From [Mycobacterium] manitobense (GTDB lineage: Bacteria; Actinomycetota; Actinomycetes; Mycobacteriales; Mycobacteriaceae): 62,803 nt of DNA. The notes beneath the pieces are model-generated. The model worked only from the letters and a program-made list of their open reading frames with translations, did not search any database and was not told where the DNA came from. The stretch covers positions 1 through 62,803 of the forward strand of contig NZ_JACKSJ010000221.1 in the NCBI RefSeq assembly GCF_025821665.1. Reading direction: 5' to 3'. A program made the translations under genes and the position numbers. Shown piece by piece: positions 16,555 to 25,510 of the stretch. Positions within the stretch are counted from its first letter, which is position 1. The number at the start of each line of letters is the position of its first letter.

Positions 16555-16737
16555 CCCGGATTTCGCGAACATGCGAGCTGGGCGCTAGCGTCGGATACCT
16601 TGGAGTTCATCGACTTGGAGGGCACCCCTGTGTCCCCCGGGTGCCGCTACCGCGGATCGGACTCGATCGGCGACCCGGTCAGGGTGTGGCTGCAGCCGTC
16701 GGGGCCGCTGTCCGCGAAGCTGACCTCGCGTGTCTGA
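16555..16737 (+). pseudogene. decayed 3' fragment of the NYN gene
   Basis: This segment reads GFREHASWALASDTLEF then, after a scrambled stretch, WLQPSGPLSAKLTSR, matching the last ~60 codons of the intact NYN gene at 12984-13679 (GFREHASWALASDALEF ... WLQPFRPLSALLTSR). Between about 16631 and 16690 the match continues in another frame (PLPRIGLD), showing a pair of compensating frameshifts. An open frame can be drawn from 16462, but its first 30 codons match nothing in the intact gene. The fragment sits directly before the second mmpL3, as the intact gene does before the first, so it is the scar of a tandem duplication. The rest of the 337-nt gap (16459-16795) shows nothing else except an AGGAG site before mmpL3. 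Confidence 0.88.
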
Positions 16738-16795
16738 CAACTCAATCGACCGCGGCGGGGTCGCCCCAGAGATGCTGTCAATGTAAGGAGCTCAC

Positions 16796-19700
16796 GTGTT
16801 CGCCTGGTGGGGTCGAACGGTCTACCGATTCCGGTACATCGTCATCGGTGTCATGGTGGCCCTGTGCCTGGGTGGCGGGGTCTACGGCATCAGCCTTGGC
16901 CAGCATGTCACGCAGAGTGGCTTCTACGACGAGGGCAGCCAGTCGGTGCAGGCCTCGCTGCTCGGCGACGAGGTGTACGGCCGTGACCGCGCCAGCCACG
17001 TCGTCGCAATCCTGACGCCGCCCGACGGCAAGAAGGTCACCGACCCGCAGTGGCAGCGCGAGGTGGTCGGCGAGCTCGACACGTTCGTCACCGACCACCC
17101 CGACCAGGTGGTGAGCTGGGTCGGCTGGCTCAAGGCCCCCGACGCGGCCAGCGAGACCGTCCAGCAGATGAAGACCGAGGATCTGTCGAAGACCTTCGTC
17201 TCCATCCCGCTCAAGGGCGAGGACGACGACGCGATCCTGAAGAACTACCAGGCCGTCGAACCCGATCTCAAGGAGATCAACGGCGGCGACATCCAGCTGG
17301 CCGGCCTGCAGCCCCTGGCCAGCGAGCTGACCGGGACCATCGGCGAGGACCAGAAGCGCGCCGAGGTGGCGGCCATCCCGCTGGTCTGCGTGGTGCTGTT
17401 CTTCGTCTTCGGCGGTGTGATCGCCGCGGCACTGCCCGGCCTGATCGGTGGCCTCACCATCGCCGGTGCGCTCGGCGTCATGCGGCTGGCCGCCGAGTTC
17501 ATCCCTGTGCACTTCTTCGCCCAGCCGGTGGTGACGCTCATGGGCCTGGGCATCGCCGTCGACTACGGCCTGTTCATGGTGAGCCGATTCCGGGAGGAAC
17601 TCGCCGAGGGGTACGACACCGAGGCGGCCGTACGCCGCACTGTGATGACGTCCGGCCGCACCATCATGTTCTCCGCGGTGATCCTGGTGGCGTCGTCGGT
17701 GCCGCTGCTGCTGTTCCCGCAGGGCTTCCTCAAGTCGATCACCTACGCGATCATCGCCTCTGTCATGCTGGCGGCGATCCTGTCGATCACCGTGCTGGCC
17801 GCCGCGCTGGCCATCCTCGGCCCCAGAGTCGACGCCCTGGGCGTCAAGACGCTGATCAAGTTCGCCCTGCCCGATCCCATCGAGGCCGATCCCGCGAACC
17901 GCAAGACCAACACCTTCGCCATCGCGTCGATCCCGCTCGGGCTGCTGGTGCCGCCCGCGGGCATCGCGCTCGGCCACATCGCCCGCAAGCGCATCAAAGA
18001 GACCGGTGAACAGGGCGCCAACCTGGCGCTGATCGGCCTCGTCCTCGGCTACACCGCGCTCTACGGCGCGATGGCCTACGGCGTGATGGCGCTCAAGGAC
18101 GGCGACGTCATCGGCAGCGCCGTCTACTGGATGCTGCTCGGCATCATCATCTTCCTGGTCGTCGTCACGTTCGGCCTGGCGCTGGCCCGCTACGTGCCGC
18201 TGGCGCGCACCCCCATCGTGTGGTGGCTGCACTGGCTGGCCGACAAGACGCAGAAGACCAAGACCCGCGCCGAGGTGGAGCAGGGCTTCTGGGGCAAGCT
18301 CGTCAACCGCGTGATGAAGCGTCCCGCCGCCTTCGCGGTGCCGATCATCATCGTGATGGTGCTGCTGATCATCCCGTTGGGTCAGCTGGCACTCGGCGGC
18401 ATCAGCGAGAAGTACCTCCCGCCGGACAACTCGGTGCGCTCGGCCCAGGAGAATTTCGACCGCAGCTTCCCGGGCTTCCGCACCGAACCGCTGACGATGG
18501 TGCTCAAGAGCGACAACGGCGAGCCGATCACCGATCAGCAGCTGGCCGACATGCGCGCCAAGGCGATGACGATCAACGGCTTCATCGACGCCGACAACGA
18601 CCCGTCGAAGATGTGGGCCGAACGCGCCGCCCAGGACACCGGGTCGAAGGACCCGTCGGTGCGGGTGATCCAGAACGGCCTGGAGAGCCGCAACGACGCC
18701 GCCAAGAAGATCGAGGAGTTGCGGGCACTGTCGCCACCTCGGGGGGTGACCGTGTACGTCGGCGGCACACCGGCATTGGAGCAGGACAGCATCCACAGCC
18801 TGTTCGACAAGCTGCCGCTGATGGTCGCCATCCTGATCATCACGACGACGATCCTGATGTTCCTGGCGTTCGGTTCGGTGGTGTTGCCGATCAAGGCCGC
18901 GGTGATGAGCGCGCTCACGCTCGGCTCCACGATGGGCGTGCTGACGTGGATGTTCGTCGAGGGCCACGGCTCGGGCCTGATGAACTACACGCCGCAGCCG
19001 CTGATGGCGCCGATGATCGGCCTGATCATCGCGGTGATCTGGGGCCTGTCGACCGACTACGAGGTGTTCCTGGTCTCCCGCATGGTGGAGGCGCGCGAAC
19101 GCGGGCTGTCCACCGCCGAGGCCATCCGCATCGGCACGGCGACCACCGGGCGCCTGATCACCGGCGCCGCCCTGGTGCTGGCCGTCGTCGCGGGCGCGTT
19201 CGTGTTCTCCGACCTGGTGATGATGAAGTACCTGGCGTTCGGCCTGCTCATCGCGCTTCTGCTGGACGCGACGATCGTCCGGATGTTCCTGGTGCCCGCG
19301 ATCATGAAGATGCTCGGCGACGACTGCTGGTGGGCCCCGCGCTGGATGAAACGCATCCAGGAGCGACTGGGCCTCGGCGAGACCGAACTGCCCGACGAAC
19401 GCAAGCGGCCCAACGTCGGTGAACCGGGCGACGACCCGGAGGCACTCGTCGGCGCGGGCGCCCCGGTGTCCGCACCGCCGCGTCCGCCCCACGACCCGAC
19501 CCATCCGGAGGTCCCTGTCCGGGCCGCACCGATGCGGGTGCCGCCGCGGGCCAGTGGACCGTCCGCCGCAGGCACCACCCGCATCCCGACGCGGGGCGCC
19601 GCGCCCGCCGCGCCGCACGAGGAACCGCCGACCACCCGGTTCTCGGCGGCCAAGAACGCCGTCCGCGGTGCGGTCGGCAACGCGCCCACCCAGCGGGTGC

Positions 19701-20107
19701 CGCGGGCAACACCGCCGGCACAGCAGCGCGAGGAGCGCGAGATCGAGTCATGGCTCGGCGAACTGCGCGGCCGTCCCGCCGGCGGTGCCGAGCCCGGCCA
19801 GCCCCCGCGTCCGCCGCAACCGTCGGCCGATCCGACACGGGCGATGCGTCCGGGCGGACCCCGCGTCGGCAACGGCACGCCGCGCACAGCGGACGAGGGC
19901 AACGAGCCGACCACGGCCATCCCGACCCCGCGCCAGCGGCAGCAGCCGAAGAATCCCGATGCCACCACTGCGATCCCGACTCCGCGGACGCAGGACCCGG
20001 CGAGCACCGAGAAGATCGACACCCGGGAGTCCGACGACGAGCAGCAGCGTCGCCGCGGCGGCGGGATGAGCGCGGCGGACCTGCTCCGGCGCGAGGGCCG
20101 GCTCTAG
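16796..20107 (+). CDS. mmpL3: MmpL3 trehalose monomycolate flippase with DUF4190-like insertion
   Basis: An 1103-residue RND transporter closest, by memory of the M. smegmatis sequence, to canonical MmpL3 (QSGFYDEGSQS, EREIESWLGEL, LLRREGRL). The proton-relay pairs are D256-Y257 and D754-Y755. The distance between the pairs is 114 residues longer than in the first copy because residues ~360-470 hold an insertion: a DUF4190-like segment (FAIASIPLGLLVPP, GIALGHIARKRIKETGE, LALIGLVLGYTAL) and one more hydrophobic helix (YWMLLGIIIFLVVVTFGLAL). The flanking motif KTQKTKTRAEVE is common to both copies. The cytosolic tail (~870-1103) is Pro-rich with TTRIP/TTAIP repeats, possible Ser/Thr kinase targets. 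The GTG start has an AGGAG site. Mycolate export is essential in mycobacteria, so at least one copy must work. Confidence 0.93.
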   Translation: MFAWWGRTVYRFRYIVIGVMVALCLGGGVYGISLGQHVTQSGFYDEGSQSVQASLLGDEVYGRDRASHVVAILTPPDGKKVTDPQWQREVVGELDTFVTDHPDQVVSWVGWLKAPDAASETVQQMKTEDLSKTFVSIPLKGEDDDAILKNYQAVEPDLKEINGGDIQLAGLQPLASELTGTIGEDQKRAEVAAIPLVCVVLFFVFGGVIAAALPGLIGGLTIAGALGVMRLAAEFIPVHFFAQPVVTLMGLGIAVDYGLFMVSRFREELAEGYDTEAAVRRTVMTSGRTIMFSAVILVASSVPLLLFPQGFLKSITYAIIASVMLAAILSITVLAAALAILGPRVDALGVKTLIKFALPDPIEADPANRKTNTFAIASIPLGLLVPPAGIALGHIARKRIKETGEQGANLALIGLVLGYTALYGAMAYGVMALKDGDVIGSAVYWMLLGIIIFLVVVTFGLALARYVPLARTPIVWWLHWLADKTQKTKTRAEVEQGFWGKLVNRVMKRPAAFAVPIIIVMVLLIIPLGQLALGGISEKYLPPDNSVRSAQENFDRSFPGFRTEPLTMVLKSDNGEPITDQQLADMRAKAMTINGFIDADNDPSKMWAERAAQDTGSKDPSVRVIQNGLESRNDAAKKIEELRALSPPRGVTVYVGGTPALEQDSIHSLFDKLPLMVAILIITTTILMFLAFGSVVLPIKAAVMSALTLGSTMGVLTWMFVEGHGSGLMNYTPQPLMAPMIGLIIAVIWGLSTDYEVFLVSRMVEARERGLSTAEAIRIGTATTGRLITGAALVLAVVAGAFVFSDLVMMKYLAFGLLIALLLDATIVRMFLVPAIMKMLGDDCWWAPRWMKRIQERLGLGETELPDERKRPNVGEPGDDPEALVGAGAPVSAPPRPPHDPTHPEVPVRAAPMRVPPRASGPSAAGTTRIPTRGAAPAAPHEEPPTTRFSAAKNAVRGAVGNAPTQRVPRATPPAQQREEREIESWLGELRGRPAGGAEPGQPPRPPQPSADPTRAMRPGGPRVGNGTPRTADEGNEPTTAIPTPRQRQQPKNPDATTAIPTPRTQDPASTEKIDTRESDDEQQRRRGGGMSAADLLRREGRL

Positions 20108-20115
20108 CCACTCGC

Positions 20116-20164
20116 GATCTCGGCGCGCAAACGTTCGCTGAGCGACGGTTCGCGCGCCGAGATC
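20116..20164. terminator. 49-nt near-perfect palindrome, probable bidirectional terminator
   Basis: Two 24-nt arms pair at 21 of 24 positions around a single base (20140); the outer 13 nt (GATCTCGGCGCGC) are perfect. It fills the gap between the convergent mmpL3 and AI-2E-family stops and has no U-tract, as usual for mycobacterial terminators. A closely related element is at 33807-33855. Confidence 0.7.
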
Positions 20165-21326
20165 ACTCGTCGTCGAGTGGCTGCGGTCCCACGTCGTCGG
20201 GTTCGGCGTCTATCCGCGGCCCGTCGTCCTCCTCCAGCGCCTCGGCCTCCGCCTCGGGATCGGACGCGACGAGCACGCGCACCGCGCTGTTGACGAACGC
20301 GATCGTCGGCACTGCGAGCAGCGCGCCGACGATGCCGGCCAGCACCGCGCCCCCCGCGATGGCCAACACCACCGCGAGCGGGTGGATCGACACCGCGCGG
20401 CCCATCACCAGCGGCTGCAGCACGTGCGCCTCCAGCTGCTGCACGGCGATGATCAGGCCGAGCGTGATGAGCGCGTACACGAAGCCCTTGGCCAGCAGGG
20501 CCACGATCACCGCGAGGAATCCGGTGATCACCGCGCCGATGAGCGGGACGAACGCGCCGAGGAACACCAGCGACGCCAGCGGCAGCGCCAGCGGGATGCC
20601 CATGATGGCCAGACCGGCGCCGATGCCCACCGCGTCGACCAGCGCGACCAGGAACGTGGCCCGGATGTAGCCGATCAGCGAGTGGAAGCCCGCCCGGCCG
20701 GCGTCGCGGACGCGTCCCCGGACGTCCTCGGGGAAGATCTGGGTGACGAAGCCGAAGATGTTCCGGCCGCCGTGCAGCAGGAAGATCAGCGTGAACAGCA
20801 CCAGCAGCGCGCCGGTGAGGATCTCGGTGATGGTCCCCGCCGTCGACAGCGCGCCGGTGGTGAGCCGCTCCTGGTTGTCGCGCAGCGCCTCGATGGCCGC
20901 GTTGCCCGCGTTGTCGATCTGGTCGCGGCTCAGGTGCAGCGGCCCGTCGACCAGCCATCCGCGGACGCCGTCGATGCTTCGCGTCACCTCGGCCACCAGG
21001 GCGGGGGCGCCCTCGATGAACTGGCTCACGACGAACGTCAGCAGCCCGCCCACCACCGCGATCCCGCTGAGCATCACCAGCGCGACCCCGCCCCCGCGCG
21101 GGGCCCCGCGGCGGTCGAGGAAGTCGACGGCGGGCATCAGCAACGCGGCGATGATGGTGGCCAGCGCGACCGGCACGAAGATCACCTCGAGCCGTTTGAC
21201 CAGCCACAGCAGCGCCAGGAGCGCGGCGAACAGGATGAGCAGTCGCCACGCCCAGGCGGCGGCCTTGCGGACGAACGGCGTGACCGCGCTGTCGGCGAGC
21301 GGATCGGCACCCAGACCTGCTGACAT
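20163..21326 (-). CDS. AI-2E family transporter (UPF0118)
   Basis: A 387-residue polytopic membrane protein equivalent to Rv0205. It has two N-terminal helices (LLILFAALLALLWLV), VPVALATIIAALLMPAV, a soluble central region (~110-190), and a C-terminal helix cluster with the family's hallmark LGAFVPLIGAVITG and LEAHVLQPLVMGRAVSIHP. The family was named for AI-2 export; other members exchange sodium and protons, so the substrate here is open. An acidic tail (EAEALEEDDGPR) ends the protein. The ATG at 21326 is preferred over the longer frame to 21365, whose extra residues are low-complexity. It is convergent with mmpL3. Confidence 0.88.
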   Translation of the reverse strand: MSAGLGADPLADSAVTPFVRKAAAWAWRLLILFAALLALLWLVKRLEVIFVPVALATIIAALLMPAVDFLDRRGAPRGGGVALVMLSGIAVVGGLLTFVVSQFIEGAPALVAEVTRSIDGVRGWLVDGPLHLSRDQIDNAGNAAIEALRDNQERLTTGALSTAGTITEILTGALLVLFTLIFLLHGGRNIFGFVTQIFPEDVRGRVRDAGRAGFHSLIGYIRATFLVALVDAVGIGAGLAIMGIPLALPLASLVFLGAFVPLIGAVITGFLAVIVALLAKGFVYALITLGLIIAVQQLEAHVLQPLVMGRAVSIHPLAVVLAIAGGAVLAGIVGALLAVPTIAFVNSAVRVLVASDPEAEAEALEEDDGPRIDAEPDDVGPQPLDDE

Positions 21327-21439
21327 GCCGCGAGCGTAGCCGCCACCGGACCATCCGCCCGGCACCGCGCGCGGACGGGGCGAAACGCGCCCGGCGCAGC
21401 GGCGTCAAACGCGGTACCTGCGCCGTTACCCTGTAAGTC

Positions 21440-22531
21440 GTGTCCGACGACGCCCCGGCCGCCGGCGCACAGCCGGAACGTGCCAGCCGGGTGGCTTCCG
21501 GCCGCAGCAGGTACTGGTGGCTGCGGTGGGTGCTGATCGGCGTCGCGGTGACGGTGCTGACCGTCGAGCTGGTGCTGGTGTGGGATCAGCTGGCGAAGGC
21601 CTGGAAGAGCCTCATCTCGGCGAACTGGTGGTGGGTGCTCGCCGCCGTCGTCGCGGCGATGGCGTCGATGCACAGCTTCGCCCAGATCCAGCGAACACTG
21701 CTGGAGTCAGCCGGGGTGACGGTGCGGCAGTGGCGGTCCGAGGCGGCGTTCTACGCCGGCAACGCGCTGTCGACCACGATGCCCGGCGGCCCCGTGCTCT
21801 CGGCCACCTTCGTGTACCGCCAGCAGCGGATGTGGGGCGCGTCGCCGGTGGTGGCGTCCTGGCAGCTGGTGATGTCGGGAGTGCTGCAGGTGGTCGGCCT
21901 GGCACTGCTCGGGCTCGGCGGGGCGTTCATGCTGGGCGCCAGCAAGAACCCGCTGTCGCTGATCTTCTCCCTCGGCGGCTTCCTCGCCATCGTGCTGCTG
22001 GCCCAGGCGGTCGCCACCCGGCCGGAGCTGATCGACGGGATCGCGGTACGCGTACTCGGCTGGGCCAACCAGGTGCGCGGCAGGCCCGTCGAAACCGGCC
22101 TCGGCACGTGGCGGGCGACGCTGAACCAGCTCGAATCCGTACAGCTGGGCCGCCGCGATCTCAGCGTCGCCTTCGGCTGGTCGCTGTTCAACTGGATCGC
22201 CGACGTGGCCTGCCTGGCGTTCGCCTGCTACGCCGCGGGGGGACATCCCGGGCTGGCCGGCGTGACCGTCGCGTACGCCGCGGCCCGCGCCGTCGGCTCG
22301 ATCCCGCTGATGCCGGGTGGGCTGCTGGTGGTGGAGGCCGTGCTGGTGCCCGGCCTGGTCTCCAGCGGCATGACGCTGGCCTCGGCCATCTCGGCCATGC
22401 TGATCTATCGACTGGTGAGCTGGATCTTCATCGCCGCGATCGGCTGGGTGGTGTTCTTCTTCATGTTCCGCACCGAGAAGGACATCGACCCGGACGCGCC
22501 GCGCCAACCCCGGGAAGAGGAGCTTTCTTGA
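21440..22531 (+). CDS. YbhN/UPF0104-type integral membrane protein
   Basis: A 363-residue protein equivalent to Rv0204c with about eight transmembrane helices from residue 28 on. It belongs to the lysylphosphatidylglycerol synthase transmembrane-like (flippase-domain) family, shown by NALSTTMPGGPVLSATFVYRQ near residues 112-132 and the C-terminal GSIPLMPGGLLVVEA. Such proteins lack the catalytic synthase domain and are thought to move or bind lipids. Given mmpL3 nearby, a role in envelope lipid handling is plausible but inferred. GTG start at 21440; the stop overlaps the M23 gene start by 4 nt (TTGA). Confidence 0.82.
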   Translation: MSDDAPAAGAQPERASRVASGRSRYWWLRWVLIGVAVTVLTVELVLVWDQLAKAWKSLISANWWWVLAAVVAAMASMHSFAQIQRTLLESAGVTVRQWRSEAAFYAGNALSTTMPGGPVLSATFVYRQQRMWGASPVVASWQLVMSGVLQVVGLALLGLGGAFMLGASKNPLSLIFSLGGFLAIVLLAQAVATRPELIDGIAVRVLGWANQVRGRPVETGLGTWRATLNQLESVQLGRRDLSVAFGWSLFNWIADVACLAFACYAAGGHPGLAGVTVAYAAARAVGSIPLMPGGLLVVEAVLVPGLVSSGMTLASAISAMLIYRLVSWIFIAAIGWVVFFFMFRTEKDIDPDAPRQPREEELS

Positions 22532-23805
22532 CCGTCGGAATACGCTGTGCCGCTGCACTTCTGGGTGCGCTGTCGATAGTCGTCACGTCCTGCTCGACGT
22601 CGCAGGACGAACCCGCGGACACCGGCACGCCACCCCCGGCGGCGAGCCCCTCGCCGAGCGGCACGTCCGACCGGCCGGCGCAGGCCCCCGCGCAGGTGAG
22701 CCCGGTGCTCGTCGACGCCGTCGCCGACCCGATACCGGTGCCCGGCACCGACGGCAGGGACCACCTGGCGTACGAACTCGTGCTCACCAACCAGCTGCCG
22801 AGCGAGGTGACGATGGACGCGCTGGAGGTCCGGTCCGGCGACACCACGCTGCTCGAACTCGCCGGCGACCGGTTGGGTTACTGGACCCGGCCGGTGGGCA
22901 CGCCCGCCCCCGCGCCGACCACCAAGCTCGGGCCGGGGCAGAGCGCGAAGGTCTGGCTCGACGTGGCCATCGACCGGAAGGCCGACGGCGCACCCGCCGA
23001 CATCCCGGCCGAGCTGACCCACCGCCTGAAACTGACTCTCGCGCAACCCATGCCGCCGCTGCTGCCGGCGACGATGACCGAGGACGTCGCGCCGGTCACC
23101 GTCCAGAACCGCAAGCCGGTGGTGATCGAACCACCGCTGCGCGGGCCGAACTGGCTCGACGGCAACGGCTGCTGCGACATGACGCCGCACCGGATGGCAC
23201 TCAACGGCCTGAACGGGAAACTCTGGGGCGCAGAGCGTTTCGCGATCGACTACGTCCAGCTGCAGCCGGACGGCCTGCTGTTCACCGGCGACAGGGCCAA
23301 GCTGGAGAGCTACCCCTACTTCGGCGCCGACATCCACGCGGTGGGTGACGGGCCGGTGGTCGCGGTCGTCGACGATCTCCCCGAACAGGTGGCCGGGGCC
23401 AGCCCCACCGGCCTGCCGCTCGACCAGTACGGCGGCAACCACATCGTGCAGGACCTCGGCGACGGCAACTACGCCTTCTACGCGCACCTGAAGACCGGCA
23501 GCGTCAAGGTGAAGCCCGGGGACCGGCTCACCACCGGCCAGGTGATCGCATCGCTGGGCAACACCGGCAACACCGACGCGCCGCACCTGCACTTCCACGT
23601 GATGAACACGCCCGACCCGCTGCTGTCGGACGGGCTGCCGTTCGTGTTCTCGTCCTACCGCCTCGACTCCCGCCTCGCGTCCCCGGCTGCGATCGACGGC
23701 CTCTTCGACAGCAAGCCGGCACCCAGGCAGCCCGGCTTCGCCGCCGCCGACGAGACTGACGTCATGCCGCTGTTCCTCGACGTGATGACCTATGCGGACC
23801 GGTAG
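22528..23805 (+). CDS. M23 (LytM-type) peptidase-like lipoprotein
   Basis: A 425-residue exported protein. A hydrophobic signal ends in a lipobox (VVTSC), so Cys21 is the probable lipidation site, followed by a Pro/Ser-rich linker. Residues ~60-190 form a beta-rich domain of unknown role. The C-terminal domain (~270-400) is M23-like: GGNHIVQDLGDGNYAFYAHL, GDRLTTGQVIASLGNTG and the HLHFHV zinc motif. M23 enzymes cut peptidoglycan cross-bridges, or act as LytM activators when ligands are missing. The start is TTG, overlapping the preceding stop (TTGA) and preceded by a good GAGGAG site, so translation is coupled. Confidence 0.85.
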   Translation: MTVGIRCAAALLGALSIVVTSCSTSQDEPADTGTPPPAASPSPSGTSDRPAQAPAQVSPVLVDAVADPIPVPGTDGRDHLAYELVLTNQLPSEVTMDALEVRSGDTTLLELAGDRLGYWTRPVGTPAPAPTTKLGPGQSAKVWLDVAIDRKADGAPADIPAELTHRLKLTLAQPMPPLLPATMTEDVAPVTVQNRKPVVIEPPLRGPNWLDGNGCCDMTPHRMALNGLNGKLWGAERFAIDYVQLQPDGLLFTGDRAKLESYPYFGADIHAVGDGPVVAVVDDLPEQVAGASPTGLPLDQYGGNHIVQDLGDGNYAFYAHLKTGSVKVKPGDRLTTGQVIASLGNTGNTDAPHLHFHVMNTPDPLLSDGLPFVFSSYRLDSRLASPAAIDGLFDSKPAPRQPGFAAADETDVMPLFLDVMTYADR

Positions 23806-24157
23806 TCGCCCGGCGGCCCTCGCGCTGATCGCCGACGCCGTCTGCGTGACGGTGTTCTGCACGCTCGGCCGGCGCAGTCACGAGGAGGGGCTCACCGCGG
23901 CGGGCATCGCGCACACCGCCTGGCCGTTCCTGGTCGGCACCGCCGTCGGCTGGCTGGTGGTCCGCGGGTGGCGGCGCCCGCTGTCCCTCGCCCCGACCGG
24001 CGTGATCGTGTGGGTGTGCACCGTGGCCGTGGGGATGGTGCTGCGCAAGGCCACCGGCCAGGGCACCGCGACGAGCTTCATCGTGGTGGCGTCGGTGACG
24101 ACCGCCGTGCTGCTGCTCGGCTGGCGCGCGGCAGCGCTGCTGGCGTCGCGGCGCTAG
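23792..24157 (+). CDS. DUF3054 small membrane protein
   Basis: A 121-residue protein with four predicted transmembrane helices, matching the DUF3054 family by its opening ALALIADAVCVTVFCTLGRRSHEE and the mid-protein WPFLVGTAVGWL. Function is unknown. It overlaps the M23 lipoprotein gene by 14 nt and probably shares its mRNA. Its TAG stop and that of the convergent histidine kinase share the four bases CTAG. Confidence 0.8.
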   Translation: MRTGSRPAALALIADAVCVTVFCTLGRRSHEEGLTAAGIAHTAWPFLVGTAVGWLVVRGWRRPLSLAPTGVIVWVCTVAVGMVLRKATGQGTATSFIVVASVTTAVLLLGWRAAALLASRR

Positions 24158-25506
24158 TCCGCCTGCGCGGGTGCCGTCGACACCGTGAGCGTGGCGCGCA
24201 GCCCGCCCAGCGGGCTGTCGGAGAGCCGGATCGACCCGCCGTGCAGCGCGGCCTGCTGAGCCACCAGGGCCAGCCCGAGGCCGGAGCCACCCGGGGCAGC
24301 GGTGCTGCCCCGCCGGAACCGGCCGAGCACCGTTCCCTGTTCGTCGGCGGGCAGCCCGCGGCCGTCGTCGTCCACCACGATCGTCAGCTCGCCCTGTCCT
24401 GCCGAGCCCGCCCTCCGGTGCGCCGCCAGCACCACCCGCGTCGCCCCGCCGTGTGTCACGGCGTTGCGGACCAGGTTGTCCACGGCCAGCCGCAGCCCAC
24501 CCGGCCAGCCCCACACCATGCCGAGCGCGTCGTCGGCTTCGACGACGATCTCCACCCCGGCGCCCGCGCGGCGGTTCTCCCGCGCCACCCGGTCGAGCAG
24601 GTCGGTCACGTCGATCAGTTCCCGGTCCTCGTCCTGGGCGAGCTGACCGGACGCCAGCTGCCCGAGCGCGGTGATGATGGCTTCCACCCGGCGCTGCGCC
24701 CGGGCCAGGTCGGCCACCACCTCGGCGCGCTCCTCCTCGGGGAGGTCGTGGATGCGCAGGGTGTCCAGGTCGGCCCGCATCGCCGTCAGCGGCGTGCGCA
24801 GTTCGTGCGCGGCGTTGGCGGCGAAGTCCTGGGCGGCCTGCAGCGAATTGGTGGTGGCCTGCTGAGCGGCGGCCAGACGCGCCAGCATCCCCGCCATCGC
24901 CTCGGAGAGCTCCTCGGCCTCCCGGACGCCGTGCACCGCGGGCATCTCGTCGCTGCCCTTGCCGAGCCGGGAGGTGTGCTCGGTCAGCTTGCGCAGCGGG
25001 CGGATGGCGGGCCCGGCCAGCAACCAGCCCAGCCCGGCGGCGATCAGGACGGTGACCACCCCGACGAGGGCGTACTCGGGGATCCGCGCGCTGCTCAGCA
25101 GGATGCTGTCGGCCCGCAGACCGATCGACACCAGCACCCCGCCCTCCTGGTCGACGGGCAGCGTGCGGACCCGGTACTCGAGCCCGTTGACCTCGACGGT
25201 CTCGGTGCCCGGCGGAAGGGACGGCAGCTGGAAGCCGCGCTGGAACACCACCTGCCCGGTCGAGCGGGATCGGCCGGTGGTGAGGACGCCGCGGCGCGGA
25301 TCCTGCAGCTGTTCGGGATACATGCTGGCGTCGACGATCGAGTCGAGCCGGCGGTCCAGCTGGGCGGCGTCGTTGTTGGCCAGCACCAGCGACGTCAGGA
25401 TCGTGAATGCGGCGACCACGGCCGAGGCGGCGGCCGCCGACGCGATGGCCACCCTGGTCCGCAGCGACGCCGAGCTGATGCGGCGGAAGGCCCGCGAGAA
25501 CCACAC
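24154..25506 (-). CDS. PrrB-like sensor histidine kinase
   Basis: A 450-residue membrane sensor. TM1 is about residues 19-43 and TM2 about 145-167, enclosing an extracytoplasmic sensor of ~100 residues. A HAMP region, HisKA H-box (NAAHELRTPLTAMRADL) and HATPase_c domain (VDNLVRNAVTHGG, DDDGRGLP, GGSGLGLALV) follow. It resembles PrrB, but several fast-growing mycobacteria have PrrAB paralogs, and this pair next to mmpL11/mmpL3 may be one of them, so no symbol is given. The GTG start at 25506 lies 4 nt after the response regulator stop; the two are one operon. Confidence 0.88.
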   Translation of the reverse strand: MWFSRAFRRISSASLRTRVAIASAAAASAVVAAFTILTSLVLANNDAAQLDRRLDSIVDASMYPEQLQDPRRGVLTTGRSRSTGQVVFQRGFQLPSLPPGTETVEVNGLEYRVRTLPVDQEGGVLVSIGLRADSILLSSARIPEYALVGVVTVLIAAGLGWLLAGPAIRPLRKLTEHTSRLGKGSDEMPAVHGVREAEELSEAMAGMLARLAAAQQATTNSLQAAQDFAANAAHELRTPLTAMRADLDTLRIHDLPEEERAEVVADLARAQRRVEAIITALGQLASGQLAQDEDRELIDVTDLLDRVARENRRAGAGVEIVVEADDALGMVWGWPGGLRLAVDNLVRNAVTHGGATRVVLAAHRRAGSAGQGELTIVVDDDGRGLPADEQGTVLGRFRRGSTAAPGGSGLGLALVAQQAALHGGSIRLSDSPLGGLRATLTVSTAPAQAD

Positions 25507-25510
25507 CGCG

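Noticed and set aside
13663..16572. 969-codon open frame antisense to the first mmpL3
   Set aside because: It mirrors the codon phase of a high-GC gene, has no domain signature, and is Gln/His/Arg/Asp-rich as expected for an antisense shadow. The same applies to 16778-19618.
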